64,000 bases of DNA from Flavobacteriales bacterium UBA2669 (lineage in GTDB: Bacteria > Bacteroidota > Bacteroidia > Flavobacteriales_E > Vicingaceae): positions 561,805 to 625,804 of the forward strand of contig DEMN01000012.1 of the NCBI GenBank assembly GCA_002359215.1, given 5' to 3'. Shown piece after piece: positions 9,421 through 17,102 of the stretch. Every line of letters starts with the position of its first letter. Position 1 is the stretch's first letter. Position numbers and translations under genes: made by a program. The notes beneath the pieces were generated by a model. The model was not told the DNA's origin, did not search any database, and saw only the letters and a list, made by a program, of their open reading frames with translations.

Positions 9421-10383
9421 TTACCATTTTGTTTTTATCCACTCTTGCTGTTCTTTGGGGTTTAAAAAAGTCCAAGCCACAATGCGACTGGTTTTATTTC
9501 CTTGAGACATCGGGATAGTTTTTACTTCAACAGCTTTTACCGTTTTTAGTGTTTTATAAATGGCTTTAAGGTGAGTTTGTTTTGCAACAAGTGTAGTAAA
9601 CCACAAACATGAGGATACAAATTCTTTACTTTGGAATATCATTTTTTGAATAAATTTTTCTTCACCGCCTTCGCACCATAATTCTTTATGCTTGCCACCA
9701 AAGTTTAAGGTGGTTTTGGTTACTTTCTTACGATTTAAGTTACTCAATTTACGAAGTGTTCCTGCTTGGGCTTCTTTAGCGGAAGCATGAAAAGGAGGGT
9801 TACAAATTGTTAAATCAAAGTATTCATCTTTGTTTATAATTCCGCGAAAAATATCTTCTGTATTTAATTGTAATCGGAGTGTTACATTTCCTTTTAAGGA
9901 TGCGTTTTTCTCAATTATTTCATTTGCGGATTGAATGCTAATTGAATGAATATCAGAACCGACAAAAGACCAGCCATATTCTTTATTTCCAATAATGGGA
10001 TAAATACAATTTGCTCCCACACCAATATCCAAACATTTAACTTGACTGCCAGTTGGAATTATTCCATTGTTGCTACTTCCTAATAAGTCGGCTATATGAT
10101 GAATGTAGTCGGCTCTTCCTGGAATGGGCGGACATAAATAGCCCTGTGGAATATTCCAATAATCGATTTCGTAAAAATGCTTTAATAAAGCTTTGTTTAA
10201 CATCGTTACAGCTTCAGCATCAGAAAAATCAATAGATTCATCATTGTAATTATTTAAGCGAACAAATGGTTCTAATTCGGGACAACTGCTAATAAGTTTT
10301 TTGAAATTATAACGCCCTTGGTGCTTGTTCCGTGGATGCAAACCGATTTTTTTTATGGGGTGTTCTTTTTTCTTAGGAACCAT
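9421..10383 (-). CDS. rlmF: 23S rRNA (adenine(1618)-N6)-methyltransferase RlmF
   Basis: 320 residues, close to the family norm. The N-terminus is basic (KKKEHPIKKIGLHPRNKHQGRYNF), typical of RlmF, followed by SAM-binding LDIGVGANCIYP (about 116-127) and the catalytic amino-methyltransferase motif NPPF at residues 195-198 in CNPPFHASAKEA. It methylates N6 of one adenine in 23S rRNA. It runs convergent with, and touches, the FAH-family gene. Downstream reading ends with no terminator visible. Confidence 0.93.
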   Translation of the reverse strand: MVPKKKEHPIKKIGLHPRNKHQGRYNFKKLISSCPELEPFVRLNNYNDESIDFSDAEAVTMLNKALLKHFYEIDYWNIPQGYLCPPIPGRADYIHHIADLLGSSNNGIIPTGSQVKCLDIGVGANCIYPIIGNKEYGWSFVGSDIHSISIQSANEIIEKNASLKGNVTLRLQLNTEDIFRGIINKDEYFDLTICNPPFHASAKEAQAGTLRKLSNLNRKKVTKTTLNFGGKHKELWCEGGEEKFIQKMIFQSKEFVSSCLWFTTLVAKQTHLKAIYKTLKTVKAVEVKTIPMSQGNKTSRIVAWTFLNPKEQQEWIKTKW

Positions 10384-10433
10384 TTATAGGATATTGTTCG
10401 TTAGGTTGTTGGGTTTGAAAATCAACCTTGAAA

Positions 10434-10859
10434 TTAGTTGTTTAATATCAACTCTTTTTTACCGTAATCTATAATGGCATTGTATTCAGTTAAAATATCG
10501 CTACCTAAAACACCATCAATTACTTCCAACTCTAATTTTTCGTAGGACTGATTTACATGTGCTAAATCTAAAATGGTCGCTTCATAGTTTTCAATCACAA
10601 TAGCATTGAGTTGAAGTTTTTCTAAAGTAACTTTTTTACTTGTCATGGTATTGGTGCCTAAACCTGTAGATAATCTATCTAAATCTTCTATATGGTTGTT
10701 TTTGGTGAATTGAGCAATTCTCGTTTGGTCGAAAACACTTCTTGAAGCTCCGGTGTCTAAAATTAGATTAGCTGTAATACCATTAATGGTAACTTTTAAC
10801 TGTAGGTGAAAGCCATCGTCTTCAATAGGAATAATTTCAAAAGGAAGTTTAGTTTGCAT
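10434..10859 (-). CDS. Retropepsin-like aspartic protease (clan AA)
   Basis: 141 residues, with no signal peptide. It carries one catalytic motif, ILDTGASRSVFD (about 33-44), and the family's second hydrophobic-hydrophobic-Gly signature, DGVLGSDILTEYNAIID (about 112-128). A single DTGA in a protein this short means an active enzyme would have to be a homodimer, as in retroviral proteases. Substrate unknown; likely cytoplasmic. It lies 50 bp upstream of rlmF in the same direction and beyond the mdh terminator, so it probably has its own promoter. Confidence 0.8.
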   Translation of the reverse strand: MQTKLPFEIIPIEDDGFHLQLKVTINGITANLILDTGASRSVFDQTRIAQFTKNNHIEDLDRLSTGLGTNTMTSKKVTLEKLQLNAIVIENYEATILDLAHVNQSYEKLELEVIDGVLGSDILTEYNAIIDYGKKELILNN

Positions 10860-10875
10860 AGGGTAGGTGTATTAG

Positions 10876-10911
10876 AAAAAAAACCTGTCAGGGGTTTAAC
10901 ATCTGACAGGT
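10876..10911 (-). terminator. Rho-independent terminator of mdh
   Basis: A perfect 9-bp stem, ACCTGTCAG (10883-10891) with CTGACAGGT (10903-10911), an 11-nt loop, then on the minus strand a run of eight T (10876-10883, its first base also closing the stem). It sits 26 bp after the mdh stop. Confidence 0.85.
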
Positions 10912-10936
10912 CTTTAAAAATGTTTTTATTTAAGTT

Positions 10937-11872
10937 TTAAGCTAAAACGCTGTTAAGGTCAGCATTAGTTTTCTTAACACCTTCAGCACTTTCAGTTAAT
11001 TTAGCTTTTTCGTTATCAGATAACTTGATTTCAACAATTTTTTCAATTCCGTTTTTACCCAACACGCAAGGAACACCAATTGCTAAATCGTTTAATCCGT
11101 ACTCTCCTTCTAATAAAGCAGAGCAAGGGAATATTTTTTTAGAATCTTGAGCAATAGCTCTAACTAATTCAGAAACGGCAGCTCCCGGAGCATACCAAGC
11201 AGAAGTTCCTAATAAACCTGTTAATGTTGCTCCACCAACTTTAGTATCTTCTACAATTTTAGCCATTCTGTCTGCCGATAAAAATTCAGATACAGGCACA
11301 CTGTTTCTTACTGCTTTTTCAATTAAAGGAACCATGCCCGTGTCGCTATGTCCGCCAATTACCATTCCGTCAACATCAGAAGCAGGGCAATCTAATGCTT
11401 CAGCTAATCTGTATTTAAAACGAGCGCTATCCAATGCTCCACCCATACCAATAATTCTGTTTTTAGGGATGTTGGTAGATTTGTGTACCAAATAAGTCAT
11501 GGTATCCATTGGGTTACTCACAACAATTATAATAACGTTTGGAGAATGTTTTAATAAGTTCTCAGTAACTGTTTTTACAATCCCTGCATTAATCCCGATT
11601 AACTCTTCACGAGTCATACCCGGTTTTCTTGGAATACCACTAGTAATAACAGCAACATCACTACCTGCTGTAGTTGAATAATCGTTTGTACTTCCTGTAA
11701 TTTTAGTATCGAAACCATTTAAAGAAGCTGTTTGCATTAAGTCCATTGCCTTACCTTCGGCAAAACCTTCTTTAATATCTACTAAAACAACTTCTGAAGC
11801 GAAGTTTTTAATGGCAATGTACTCGGCACAACTAGCTCCTACAGCTCCTGCACCTACTACTGTTACTTTCAT
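10937..11872 (-). CDS. mdh: Malate dehydrogenase
   Basis: 311 residues, the size of the lactate-dehydrogenase-like bacterial malate dehydrogenases. NAD-binding GAGAVGASC at 7-15, the substrate-contacting GIPRKPGMTREEL loop, VVSNPMDTMTYL, and the catalytic His in GGHSDTGMVPL (about 174-184) are all present. The Arg in the RKPGMTR loop favours malate/oxaloacetate over lactate. It interconverts malate and oxaloacetate in the TCA cycle. Monocistronic, with a good promoter upstream (11918-11948) and a strong terminator downstream (10876-10911). Confidence 0.96.
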   Translation of the reverse strand: MKVTVVGAGAVGASCAEYIAIKNFASEVVLVDIKEGFAEGKAMDLMQTASLNGFDTKITGSTNDYSTTAGSDVAVITSGIPRKPGMTREELIGINAGIVKTVTENLLKHSPNVIIIVVSNPMDTMTYLVHKSTNIPKNRIIGMGGALDSARFKYRLAEALDCPASDVDGMVIGGHSDTGMVPLIEKAVRNSVPVSEFLSADRMAKIVEDTKVGGATLTGLLGTSAWYAPGAAVSELVRAIAQDSKKIFPCSALLEGEYGLNDLAIGVPCVLGKNGIEKIVEIKLSDNEKAKLTESAEGVKKTNADLNSVLA

Positions 11873-11917
11873 AATTTTTTATTTTTAAGAGGATTAATAT
11901 ATAGCGTTTAAGTAACA

Positions 11918-11948
11918 CGAAATTAAACAATCTAAAAATTATTACCAA
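11918..11948 (-). promoter_or_regulatory. mdh promoter, TTG-N20-TAATTTCG
   Basis: On the minus strand, TTG (11946-11948) is separated by 20 nt from TAATTTCG (11918-11925), 45 bp upstream of the mdh ATG. This fits the Bacteroidota primary sigma consensus TTG/TAnnTTTG with one mismatch. Confidence 0.55.
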
Positions 11949-12035
11949 ACAAATTAATTATGATTCTTAGCATAATTTTATCGTACCAAATTTCGTTAGT
12001 AAAAGTAATTTGTTTAAGTTTACTGAAAGATTAAA

Positions 12036-12575
12036 ATGATGAACTATTCAAGTATAATTATTATGGTGTGTTGCAGTTTGTTGTTGACACAATGTAGCAA
12101 TGCTCAAAAAAAATCAACTATGGATAATACCAACGAAAATACTAAAAAGGACAATCCTTATTATTCAAAAACAGATACTACTAAGTTAGCAGTAAGCGAT
12201 TCTATTTGGAAAACCATTTTACCAGAAGAAATGTATAAAGTAGCTCGAGAGAAAGGAACAGAATGGGCTTTTTCAGGGAAATATTATGAAACCGATACCA
12301 AAGGAGATTATTATTGTGCTGTTTGCGGAAATCATTTATTTCGTTCTGATGCGAAGTTTGCAAGCAGTTGTGGTTGGCCTAGTTTTTATGAAGCCATACA
12401 TCCTAACAGTGTAAATTACATAAAAGATTTAAGTCACGGAATGGTAAGGACAGAAGTAACTTGCGGACGTTGCGATTCTCATTTAGGGCATATTTTTGAT
12501 GACGGACCACCACCCACTTACAAACGTTTTTGTATGAACTCCATAGTGTTGGATTTTGTTCCTGATGAAGAGTAA
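12036..12575 (+). CDS. msrB: Peptide-methionine (R)-S-oxide reductase MsrB, lipoprotein form
   Basis: 179 residues. The N-terminus is a lipoprotein signal (SSIIIMVCCSLLLTQC) with lipobox LTQC, so the enzyme is probably anchored in the envelope. The MsrB domain follows (about 55-177): zinc-binding CAVC (Cys94/Cys97) and CGRC, GWPSFYEAI, HLGHIFDDGPPP and the catalytic Cys166 in RFCMNS. It reduces methionine-R-sulfoxide in proteins, here on exported proteins. There are two adjacent ATG codons at the start; either could be used. No MsrA domain is fused or adjacent. Confidence 0.93.
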   Translation: MMNYSSIIIMVCCSLLLTQCSNAQKKSTMDNTNENTKKDNPYYSKTDTTKLAVSDSIWKTILPEEMYKVAREKGTEWAFSGKYYETDTKGDYYCAVCGNHLFRSDAKFASSCGWPSFYEAIHPNSVNYIKDLSHGMVRTEVTCGRCDSHLGHIFDDGPPPTYKRFCMNSIVLDFVPDEE

Positions 12576-12654
12576 AAGGCTTAATTAAGCTTAAATTGGA
12601 AGTATATATTTTATGATAATCTGCAATTTGCGTTATCCGTGTTTTATAAAAAAA

Positions 12655-13038
12655 GCAAATCTATAAGCCAGGTTCTGTACCTTTTACCAATACATTGGTT
12701 GAGGTTTCTATCATTTATCTAGTCGGGGAGTTGCCTCCACGCACTAACAATCTACCCTCCAAGATTAGGCGAGTAACCCTCAAGCCTTGGTTTATTTGAT
12801 TTTTCAGCTCCTAAGGTTTGCCTAGCTTACAAAATTACTTTTGTAACTGGTGAGCTCTTACCTCACCTTTTCATCTTTTCCTTTCCGATAAATCGAAAAG
12901 GTAGTCTATTTTCTGTGGCACTTTCTGTTATTGTTACGTTTCTGAAACAATACCCTAGCTTTCGCTAGGTAGGATACTCTGTGCTGCCCGGACTTTCCTC
13001 TCTCTCATTAAAAATGAAACAGCGATAGAACGATTTGC
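12655..13038 (-). ncRNA. rnpB: RNase P RNA (bacterial type A)
   Basis: Read on the minus strand, the segment has the hallmarks of M1 RNA: GAGGAAAGTCCGGGC near the 5' end, ACAGAAA after the P3-P4 region, GGTAAGAGCTCACC in the middle and GGTACAGAACCTGGC near the 3' end. The ends GCAAATC (13032-13038) and GATTTGC (12655-12661) pair perfectly as helix P1, which fixes a length of 384 nt. A run of seven T follows the 3' end. A perfect -7 element (TAACTTTG, 13043-13050) ends 4 nt before the 5' end. It is the catalytic RNA that matures tRNA 5' ends. Confidence 0.96.
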
Positions 13039-13042
13039 AATG

Positions 13043-13050
13043 CAAAGTTA
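13043..13050 (-). promoter_or_regulatory. rnpB -7 element TAACTTTG
   Basis: An exact TAnnTTTG match whose last base lies 4 nt upstream of the P1-defined 5' end of rnpB. It gives a useful local calibration of how far the -7 element sits from the transcript start in this genome. Confidence 0.65.
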
Positions 13051-13091
13051 AGCAAATAAGTTGTTGGTTGTAATTAATCAATAATGTTCAA

Positions 13092-13868
13092 CTAAATAAT
13101 CCCAACAATCACCAATACAGAAACAATGATGATTAAAATAGCCACTACATACTGAATAAAAGTAATAGTGACTTTTTTGAGTAATTTTTTACCAATAAAG
13201 GCTCCTACAAAAGCACAAAGTGTAGTGGTAGTAATAATGCCAATATTTTCAGATAATGAAATGCTTTCAAGTTTAGTAAAATAAATACTAATTCTACTCA
13301 CATCTACAATACACGCAATGGCAATACCTGTAGCTATAAAACTTTCTTTAGTCAACCCACTTCGGAGTAAAAAAATAGTTCTTAATGCTCCTTGATGTCC
13401 TGATAAGCCACCAAAAAAGCCACTTACAGCACCGCCTATATAAAGCATATTATTTTTTAATACTTTTTTATTGGGAGTTGGTAACAGTTCAAAAATGGCA
13501 AAAATCAGCATCATAGTGCCAATAATCAATTCTACTAACTTAATAGTGAATATTTTATCAGCGATGATAAATTCATATAGTATTTGGTTATTATTAGAGA
13601 AATTCATTAGTAGCCAAGCACCCAAAAATGCCAATGGAATAGCAGTAACACCAAACTTTAGCAGTACATTTTTGTTAATATCCTTAAAAGTTAATCCCAT
13701 TTTAAAGAGATTGTTCAGAAAATGAACAATTGCGGTCATAGCAACAGCAATATCTATGGGAAAAAACAGTACAAAAGCAGGAGTAAGAATTGTTCCTACT
13801 CCAAAACCTGAAAAGAAAGTTAAGATGGAAGTTAAAAAAGCGACTCCACCGATAATTAAAAAATCCAT
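13092..13868 (-). CDS. TauE/SafE (TSUP) family membrane permease
   Basis: 258 residues with about eight membrane helices in two similar halves. The first half starts FLIIGGVAFLTSILTFFSGFGVGTI; the second has GGAVSGFFGGLSGHQGALR. This is the TSUP pattern. Members export or import small sulfur or organic anions (sulfite, sulfoacetate); the substrate here is not predictable. Its ATG overlaps the ybaB stop by one base (TAATG), so the two are translationally coupled although their functions seem unrelated. Confidence 0.85.
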   Translation of the reverse strand: MDFLIIGGVAFLTSILTFFSGFGVGTILTPAFVLFFPIDIAVAMTAIVHFLNNLFKMGLTFKDINKNVLLKFGVTAIPLAFLGAWLLMNFSNNNQILYEFIIADKIFTIKLVELIIGTMMLIFAIFELLPTPNKKVLKNNMLYIGGAVSGFFGGLSGHQGALRTIFLLRSGLTKESFIATGIAIACIVDVSRISIYFTKLESISLSENIGIITTTTLCAFVGAFIGKKLLKKVTITFIQYVVAILIIIVSVLVIVGII

Positions 13869-14185
13869 TATCCTAAACCGGGTAAAATACCCATAGCAGC
13901 ATGGCTCATTTCAGATTTTTCAATTCTTTCTGCTTGTTCTAAAGCTCTGTTGGCTGCTATAGTAATGGTTTCTTGTAAGCTAGTAGCTGAAACAACATTT
14001 TTATATTCATCATCAATAATAATATTGTTAATCAATCTGTTTCCGTTAGCAACTACCTTTACTTTTCCATTTTCAGCTTCACCAATTACAGAAATATTTT
14101 CAAGCTTTTGCTTAATTTCTTCCATTTGTTTTTGCATTTCCCCCATTTTTCCCATGAGGTTTTTACCCAAAAATTTATCGAACAT
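13868..14185 (-). CDS. YbaB/EbfC family nucleoid-associated protein
   Basis: 105 residues. It has the MGKMGEMQKQMEEIKQKLENI helix, the beta strands GKVKVVANGNRLINNIIID and the C-terminal amphipathic helix of YbaB/EbfC DNA-binding dimers, and ends with the typical Met-Gly-Pro-rich tail (MGILPGLG). It binds DNA non-specifically or weakly specifically and is often found near recR/dnaX, which are not present here. Overlaps the permease start by one base, and follows a probable small membrane protein gene by 4 bp. Confidence 0.9.
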   Translation of the reverse strand: MFDKFLGKNLMGKMGEMQKQMEEIKQKLENISVIGEAENGKVKVVANGNRLINNIIIDDEYKNVVSATSLQETITIAANRALEQAERIEKSEMSHAAMGILPGLG

Positions 14186-14189
14186 AGTT

Positions 14190-14357
14190 TTATTGTTTTT
14201 TATTAGTAATGTACATGGTTATTAGCCAGATAAACAAACTACTTCCAGCAACAATTTTCATGGTATTTCCTTCTTTACCAATCATAAAATAAGTAGTTAG
14301 GTTAATAGTTGTAAGTAATAAACCAACAATTATTTTTATTTTATCTTTTCTAAGCAA
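14190..14357 (-). CDS. Possible small two-helix membrane protein with TTG start
   Basis: A 55-residue minus-strand frame starting with TTG at 14357 and stopping at 14190, 4 bp before the ybaB ATG. It reads (M)LRKDKIKIIVGLLLTTINL... then ...KIVAGSSLFIWLITMYI and ends in TNKKQ: a basic N-terminus and two hydrophobic segments joined by a short charged loop (MIGKEGN), a good membrane hairpin. An ATG lies only inside it (35 residues left), so a TTG start is proposed; TTG also starts batB and the CpsB-like gene in this window. Its function is unknown. Position suggests transcription with ybaB and the permease. Confidence 0.45.
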   Translation of the reverse strand: MLRKDKIKIIVGLLLTTINLTTYFMIGKEGNTMKIVAGSSLFIWLITMYITNKKQ

Positions 14358-14459
14358 TTTAAATTGAATTAGTTTATTTACAAAAGTATAAAAAATAAGT
14401 TGTAGCTATTTCAAAAATTAAAACTCATGTAAAATATAGGTAAATTTCGTGTAATTTAT

Positions 14460-14467
14460 TACTTTTG
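14460..14467 (+). promoter_or_regulatory. Candidate -7 element TACTTTTG
   Basis: An exact TAnnTTTG match ending 36 bp upstream of the TPR-caspase ATG at 14504, which would give a leader of about 30 nt. The TTG element is not evident. Confidence 0.5.
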
Positions 14468-14503
14468 TTTTTGATAATTAGTGTTTTATAATATTGTTTT
14501 ACC

Positions 14504-16846
14504 ATGAAAAAATTTTTATTATTTTCTATTTTGTTATTAACTATAATGAGTGTTACTGTAGCACAATCTTATTTTAAAGATTATAAAAATGGTGAACAAA
14601 ATTTTTCGGAACAAAAATATACTGAGGCTATAGAAAACTTTACTAATGTTATAGTTGCTAAAAACGATCATGATAGAGCTTATAATTATAGGGGACTATG
14701 TTATTTTTATACTAACGATTACGAGAAAGCAGTTGCAGATTTTAAAAAAGCAGTTGAGTTGAAAGAAAAAAGTGATGAGTATCATCTTAATCACGGAAAA
14801 GCATTAATGGCGCTTAATAAAAATGATGAAGCTATTGCTGCTTTTGATATTTCTATAGATAGAAATAAAAAACAAATAGAAGCATATCAAGCTAAAATCC
14901 AAGCTCAAATGCAGGGTAAAATGTTTATGGATGCTGTAGCTACTGCTGAAGAATTGTTAAGTATAGATAAAAATGGAATGAGTTATTATTTGTTGGGAGT
15001 AGCTCAAGATAGTTCTAAATTATTTAAAGAAGCAGCATACAGTTTTGATAGAGCAAAGTTTTATGACTCTAAATTGGTTGGAGCATATATTGGTTTAGCT
15101 CATTCTAATATGAAACTAGAAAAATATGCTGATGCCCTAAAATATGCCGATAAAGCGTTGGAGTTAGACCCTAAAAATGTTCATGCGTTAAAAGTACGTT
15201 CGGCAATTAATGAAGGAAATAACAATTTACAAGCAGCTATTGATGATTATTCTAAGGTAATACTTTTTGAACCTGAGTCAATAATCCATTACATAAATAG
15301 AGCTGCTTTGTACGAAAAAATTGGTCAGAACCCTAATGCTGTTGCAGATTACACTAAATCATTAAATATCCAAAAAGATAATGCTAATTTGTACTTTAAA
15401 CGTGCTGCTTTGTATGAAAAAATGGGTGATTTTAAAGCTGCTATAAAAGATTATGAGGAAATAAAAAGACTTTCTCCTTATGATGGAACAGCTATGAAAT
15501 TGTATGATGAGGCTAAAAAAAGAATGTATGAATTAAACAGAGAAAATAACAATCCTGAATTGGAAATGATAAGTCCTGTTTCGCCAAAACCTGGCTTTTT
15601 GCAAATTGCTAAAGGAACACAGAAGTTGACTTTTAAAGGTAAGATTAAAGATGCCAGTTTAATTGGTTTTGTTAAAGTAAATGGAAAAGATGCTAACTTT
15701 AATAAAGACTCTTTAAATCCGATTTTTGACATAGAGTTGGATATTACCGAATTAAAAAATGTATCTATTACTGTTTTTGATATATATCAAAACTCAGAAA
15801 CTTGGGTTTTTGAATTTATTGAAACAGAAGTAAATGCACCAATTGTACAGTTGTTAGCGCCTTATGCTTCAGATGATGGAACTATTTATTTGGATGCTGA
15901 TGATCCTTCGTTGTACATAGAAGGAGTAATAAAAGATGAAAGTTTTATAAAAAGTATTTTTATTGATGGAGTAACAGCAAGTTTTAATACGCAAGAGAAA
16001 AACCCTAAATTTTCTATGACTATTAACATCATGAATAAAACCAATTTTACCGTAACAACGGAAGATGAATATGGTAATAAAATAGAAAAAGCATTTACGT
16101 TAAACAGAGAAAATGCTGCTTTATTAGCAGATAACCCTATGGGAAAAACGTGGGTAATTTTTATTGAAAATTCAAAATACCAATCTTTTGCTAGTTTAGA
16201 TGGACCTGCTAAAGATGTAACCATGATGAAGTCTGCTTTTGCAAAGTATAAAATTAACAATGTTATCCATAAAAAGGATATGACCAAAGCTCAATTAGAA
16301 CGATTTTTTTCTATAGAATTAAGAGATTTGGTAAGAAGTAATAAAGTAAATTCGTTGTTGGTTTGGTATGCCGGACATGGAAAATTTATCAATGAAACAG
16401 GCTACTGGATTCCAACAGATGCTAAAAGGGATGATGAGTTCACTTATTTTAATATCAATAACTTAAAAGCTTCTATGCAATCTTATTCGAAAGAGATTAC
16501 GCATACTTTGGTTATCACTGATGCTTGTGAATCTGGTCCTTCTTTTTATCAGGCAATGCGTTCTACATCAGTAGAGAAAAGCTGCAATGATTGGAAAGCA
16601 ACTAAATTTAAATCATCACAGGTTTTTTCATCTGCCGGCTATGAGTTGGCTTCTGATAATTCTCAGTTTACTAAAACTTTTGCAGCTACTCTTTCAGGAA
16701 ACCCGGATGCTTGTATTCCGATTGAAACGGTAGTGAACAAAGTAAAAACAGCTGTAACTAAGAGTGGAGCTAAGCAAGCACCTAAGTTTGGTAAGATTGC
16801 CGGATTGGAAGATGAAGATGGCACTTTCTTTTTTATTAAGAAATAA
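14504..16846 (+). CDS. Exported TPR - caspase-like (C14) protein
   Basis: 780 residues. Signal peptide of about 20 residues (MKKFLLFSILLL... ending VAQS), then eight or so TPR units (about 25-345), two Ig-like beta segments (about 360-440 and 450-530), and a caspase-fold domain from about 543 to the end. The catalytic dyad is visible: His625 in WYAGHGKF and Cys675 in ITDACESG. Family knowledge: C14 peptidases cleave after Arg/Lys or Asp; the bacterial ones are poorly studied. The signal peptide puts it in the periplasm or outside the cell. Flanking genes give no partner. Could be a secreted protease, a signalling scaffold, or part of envelope quality control. Confidence 0.88.
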   Translation: MKKFLLFSILLLTIMSVTVAQSYFKDYKNGEQNFSEQKYTEAIENFTNVIVAKNDHDRAYNYRGLCYFYTNDYEKAVADFKKAVELKEKSDEYHLNHGKALMALNKNDEAIAAFDISIDRNKKQIEAYQAKIQAQMQGKMFMDAVATAEELLSIDKNGMSYYLLGVAQDSSKLFKEAAYSFDRAKFYDSKLVGAYIGLAHSNMKLEKYADALKYADKALELDPKNVHALKVRSAINEGNNNLQAAIDDYSKVILFEPESIIHYINRAALYEKIGQNPNAVADYTKSLNIQKDNANLYFKRAALYEKMGDFKAAIKDYEEIKRLSPYDGTAMKLYDEAKKRMYELNRENNNPELEMISPVSPKPGFLQIAKGTQKLTFKGKIKDASLIGFVKVNGKDANFNKDSLNPIFDIELDITELKNVSITVFDIYQNSETWVFEFIETEVNAPIVQLLAPYASDDGTIYLDADDPSLYIEGVIKDESFIKSIFIDGVTASFNTQEKNPKFSMTINIMNKTNFTVTTEDEYGNKIEKAFTLNRENAALLADNPMGKTWVIFIENSKYQSFASLDGPAKDVTMMKSAFAKYKINNVIHKKDMTKAQLERFFSIELRDLVRSNKVNSLLVWYAGHGKFINETGYWIPTDAKRDDEFTYFNINNLKASMQSYSKEITHTLVITDACESGPSFYQAMRSTSVEKSCNDWKATKFKSSQVFSSAGYELASDNSQFTKTFAATLSGNPDACIPIETVVNKVKTAVTKSGAKQAPKFGKIAGLEDEDGTFFFIKK

Positions 16847-16865
16847 GTTAGCTTTTTCAAGATTG

Positions 16866-17099
16866 CTAAACAAGCGTTTTTTTACTCAAATAATAAATGT
16901 TGATAATGATGATGGCTAGGTTGGTAATAATAATAGGCCACGAAAAATCTAATAAGAATCCATAAGCAACAAACAGGGTACAACCAAGTGTATTAATAAT
17001 TCTAAGATTTTTCATTTTTTTCATTAAGAAAGAGAAAAGCACTAAAAAAGAAGCCAAGTAACCAATAAAATCGGTTGCATTCATACCTAAATTTTCCAT
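16866..17099 (-). CDS. Small YgjV/PQ-loop-like membrane protein
   Basis: 77 residues with three predicted membrane helices: DFIGYLASFLVLFSFLM, then a helix at about 33-50 (INTLGCTLFVAYGFLL), then PIIITNLAIIIINIYYLS. A helix pattern with short basic loops of this sort occurs in the bacterial YgjV family and resembles half of a SWEET/PQ-loop transporter. Function unknown. It follows lhgO (stop at 17103) by reading direction upstream: its start at 17099 is 3 bp after the lhgO stop, so the two are likely one transcript. Confidence 0.7.
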   Translation of the reverse strand: MENLGMNATDFIGYLASFLVLFSFLMKKMKNLRIINTLGCTLFVAYGFLLDFSWPIIITNLAIIIINIYYLSKKTLV

Positions 17100-17102
17100 A
17101 GT

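Noticed and set aside
12579..12590. Perfect palindrome GCTTAATTAAGC after msrB, considered as a terminator
   Set aside because: No usable loop and no T run follows; a short AT-rich palindrome is expected by chance.
15886..16287. A 133-codon antisense frame in the TPR-caspase gene
   Set aside because: Hydrophobic mirror of the coding strand with no domain and no promoter; the sense gene is well supported.
14504..16846. TPR-caspase gene considered as part of an anti-phage system
   Set aside because: It has a signal peptide and no nearby gasdermin, nuclease, CRISPR or sensor gene, so a cytoplasmic immune role is not supported.
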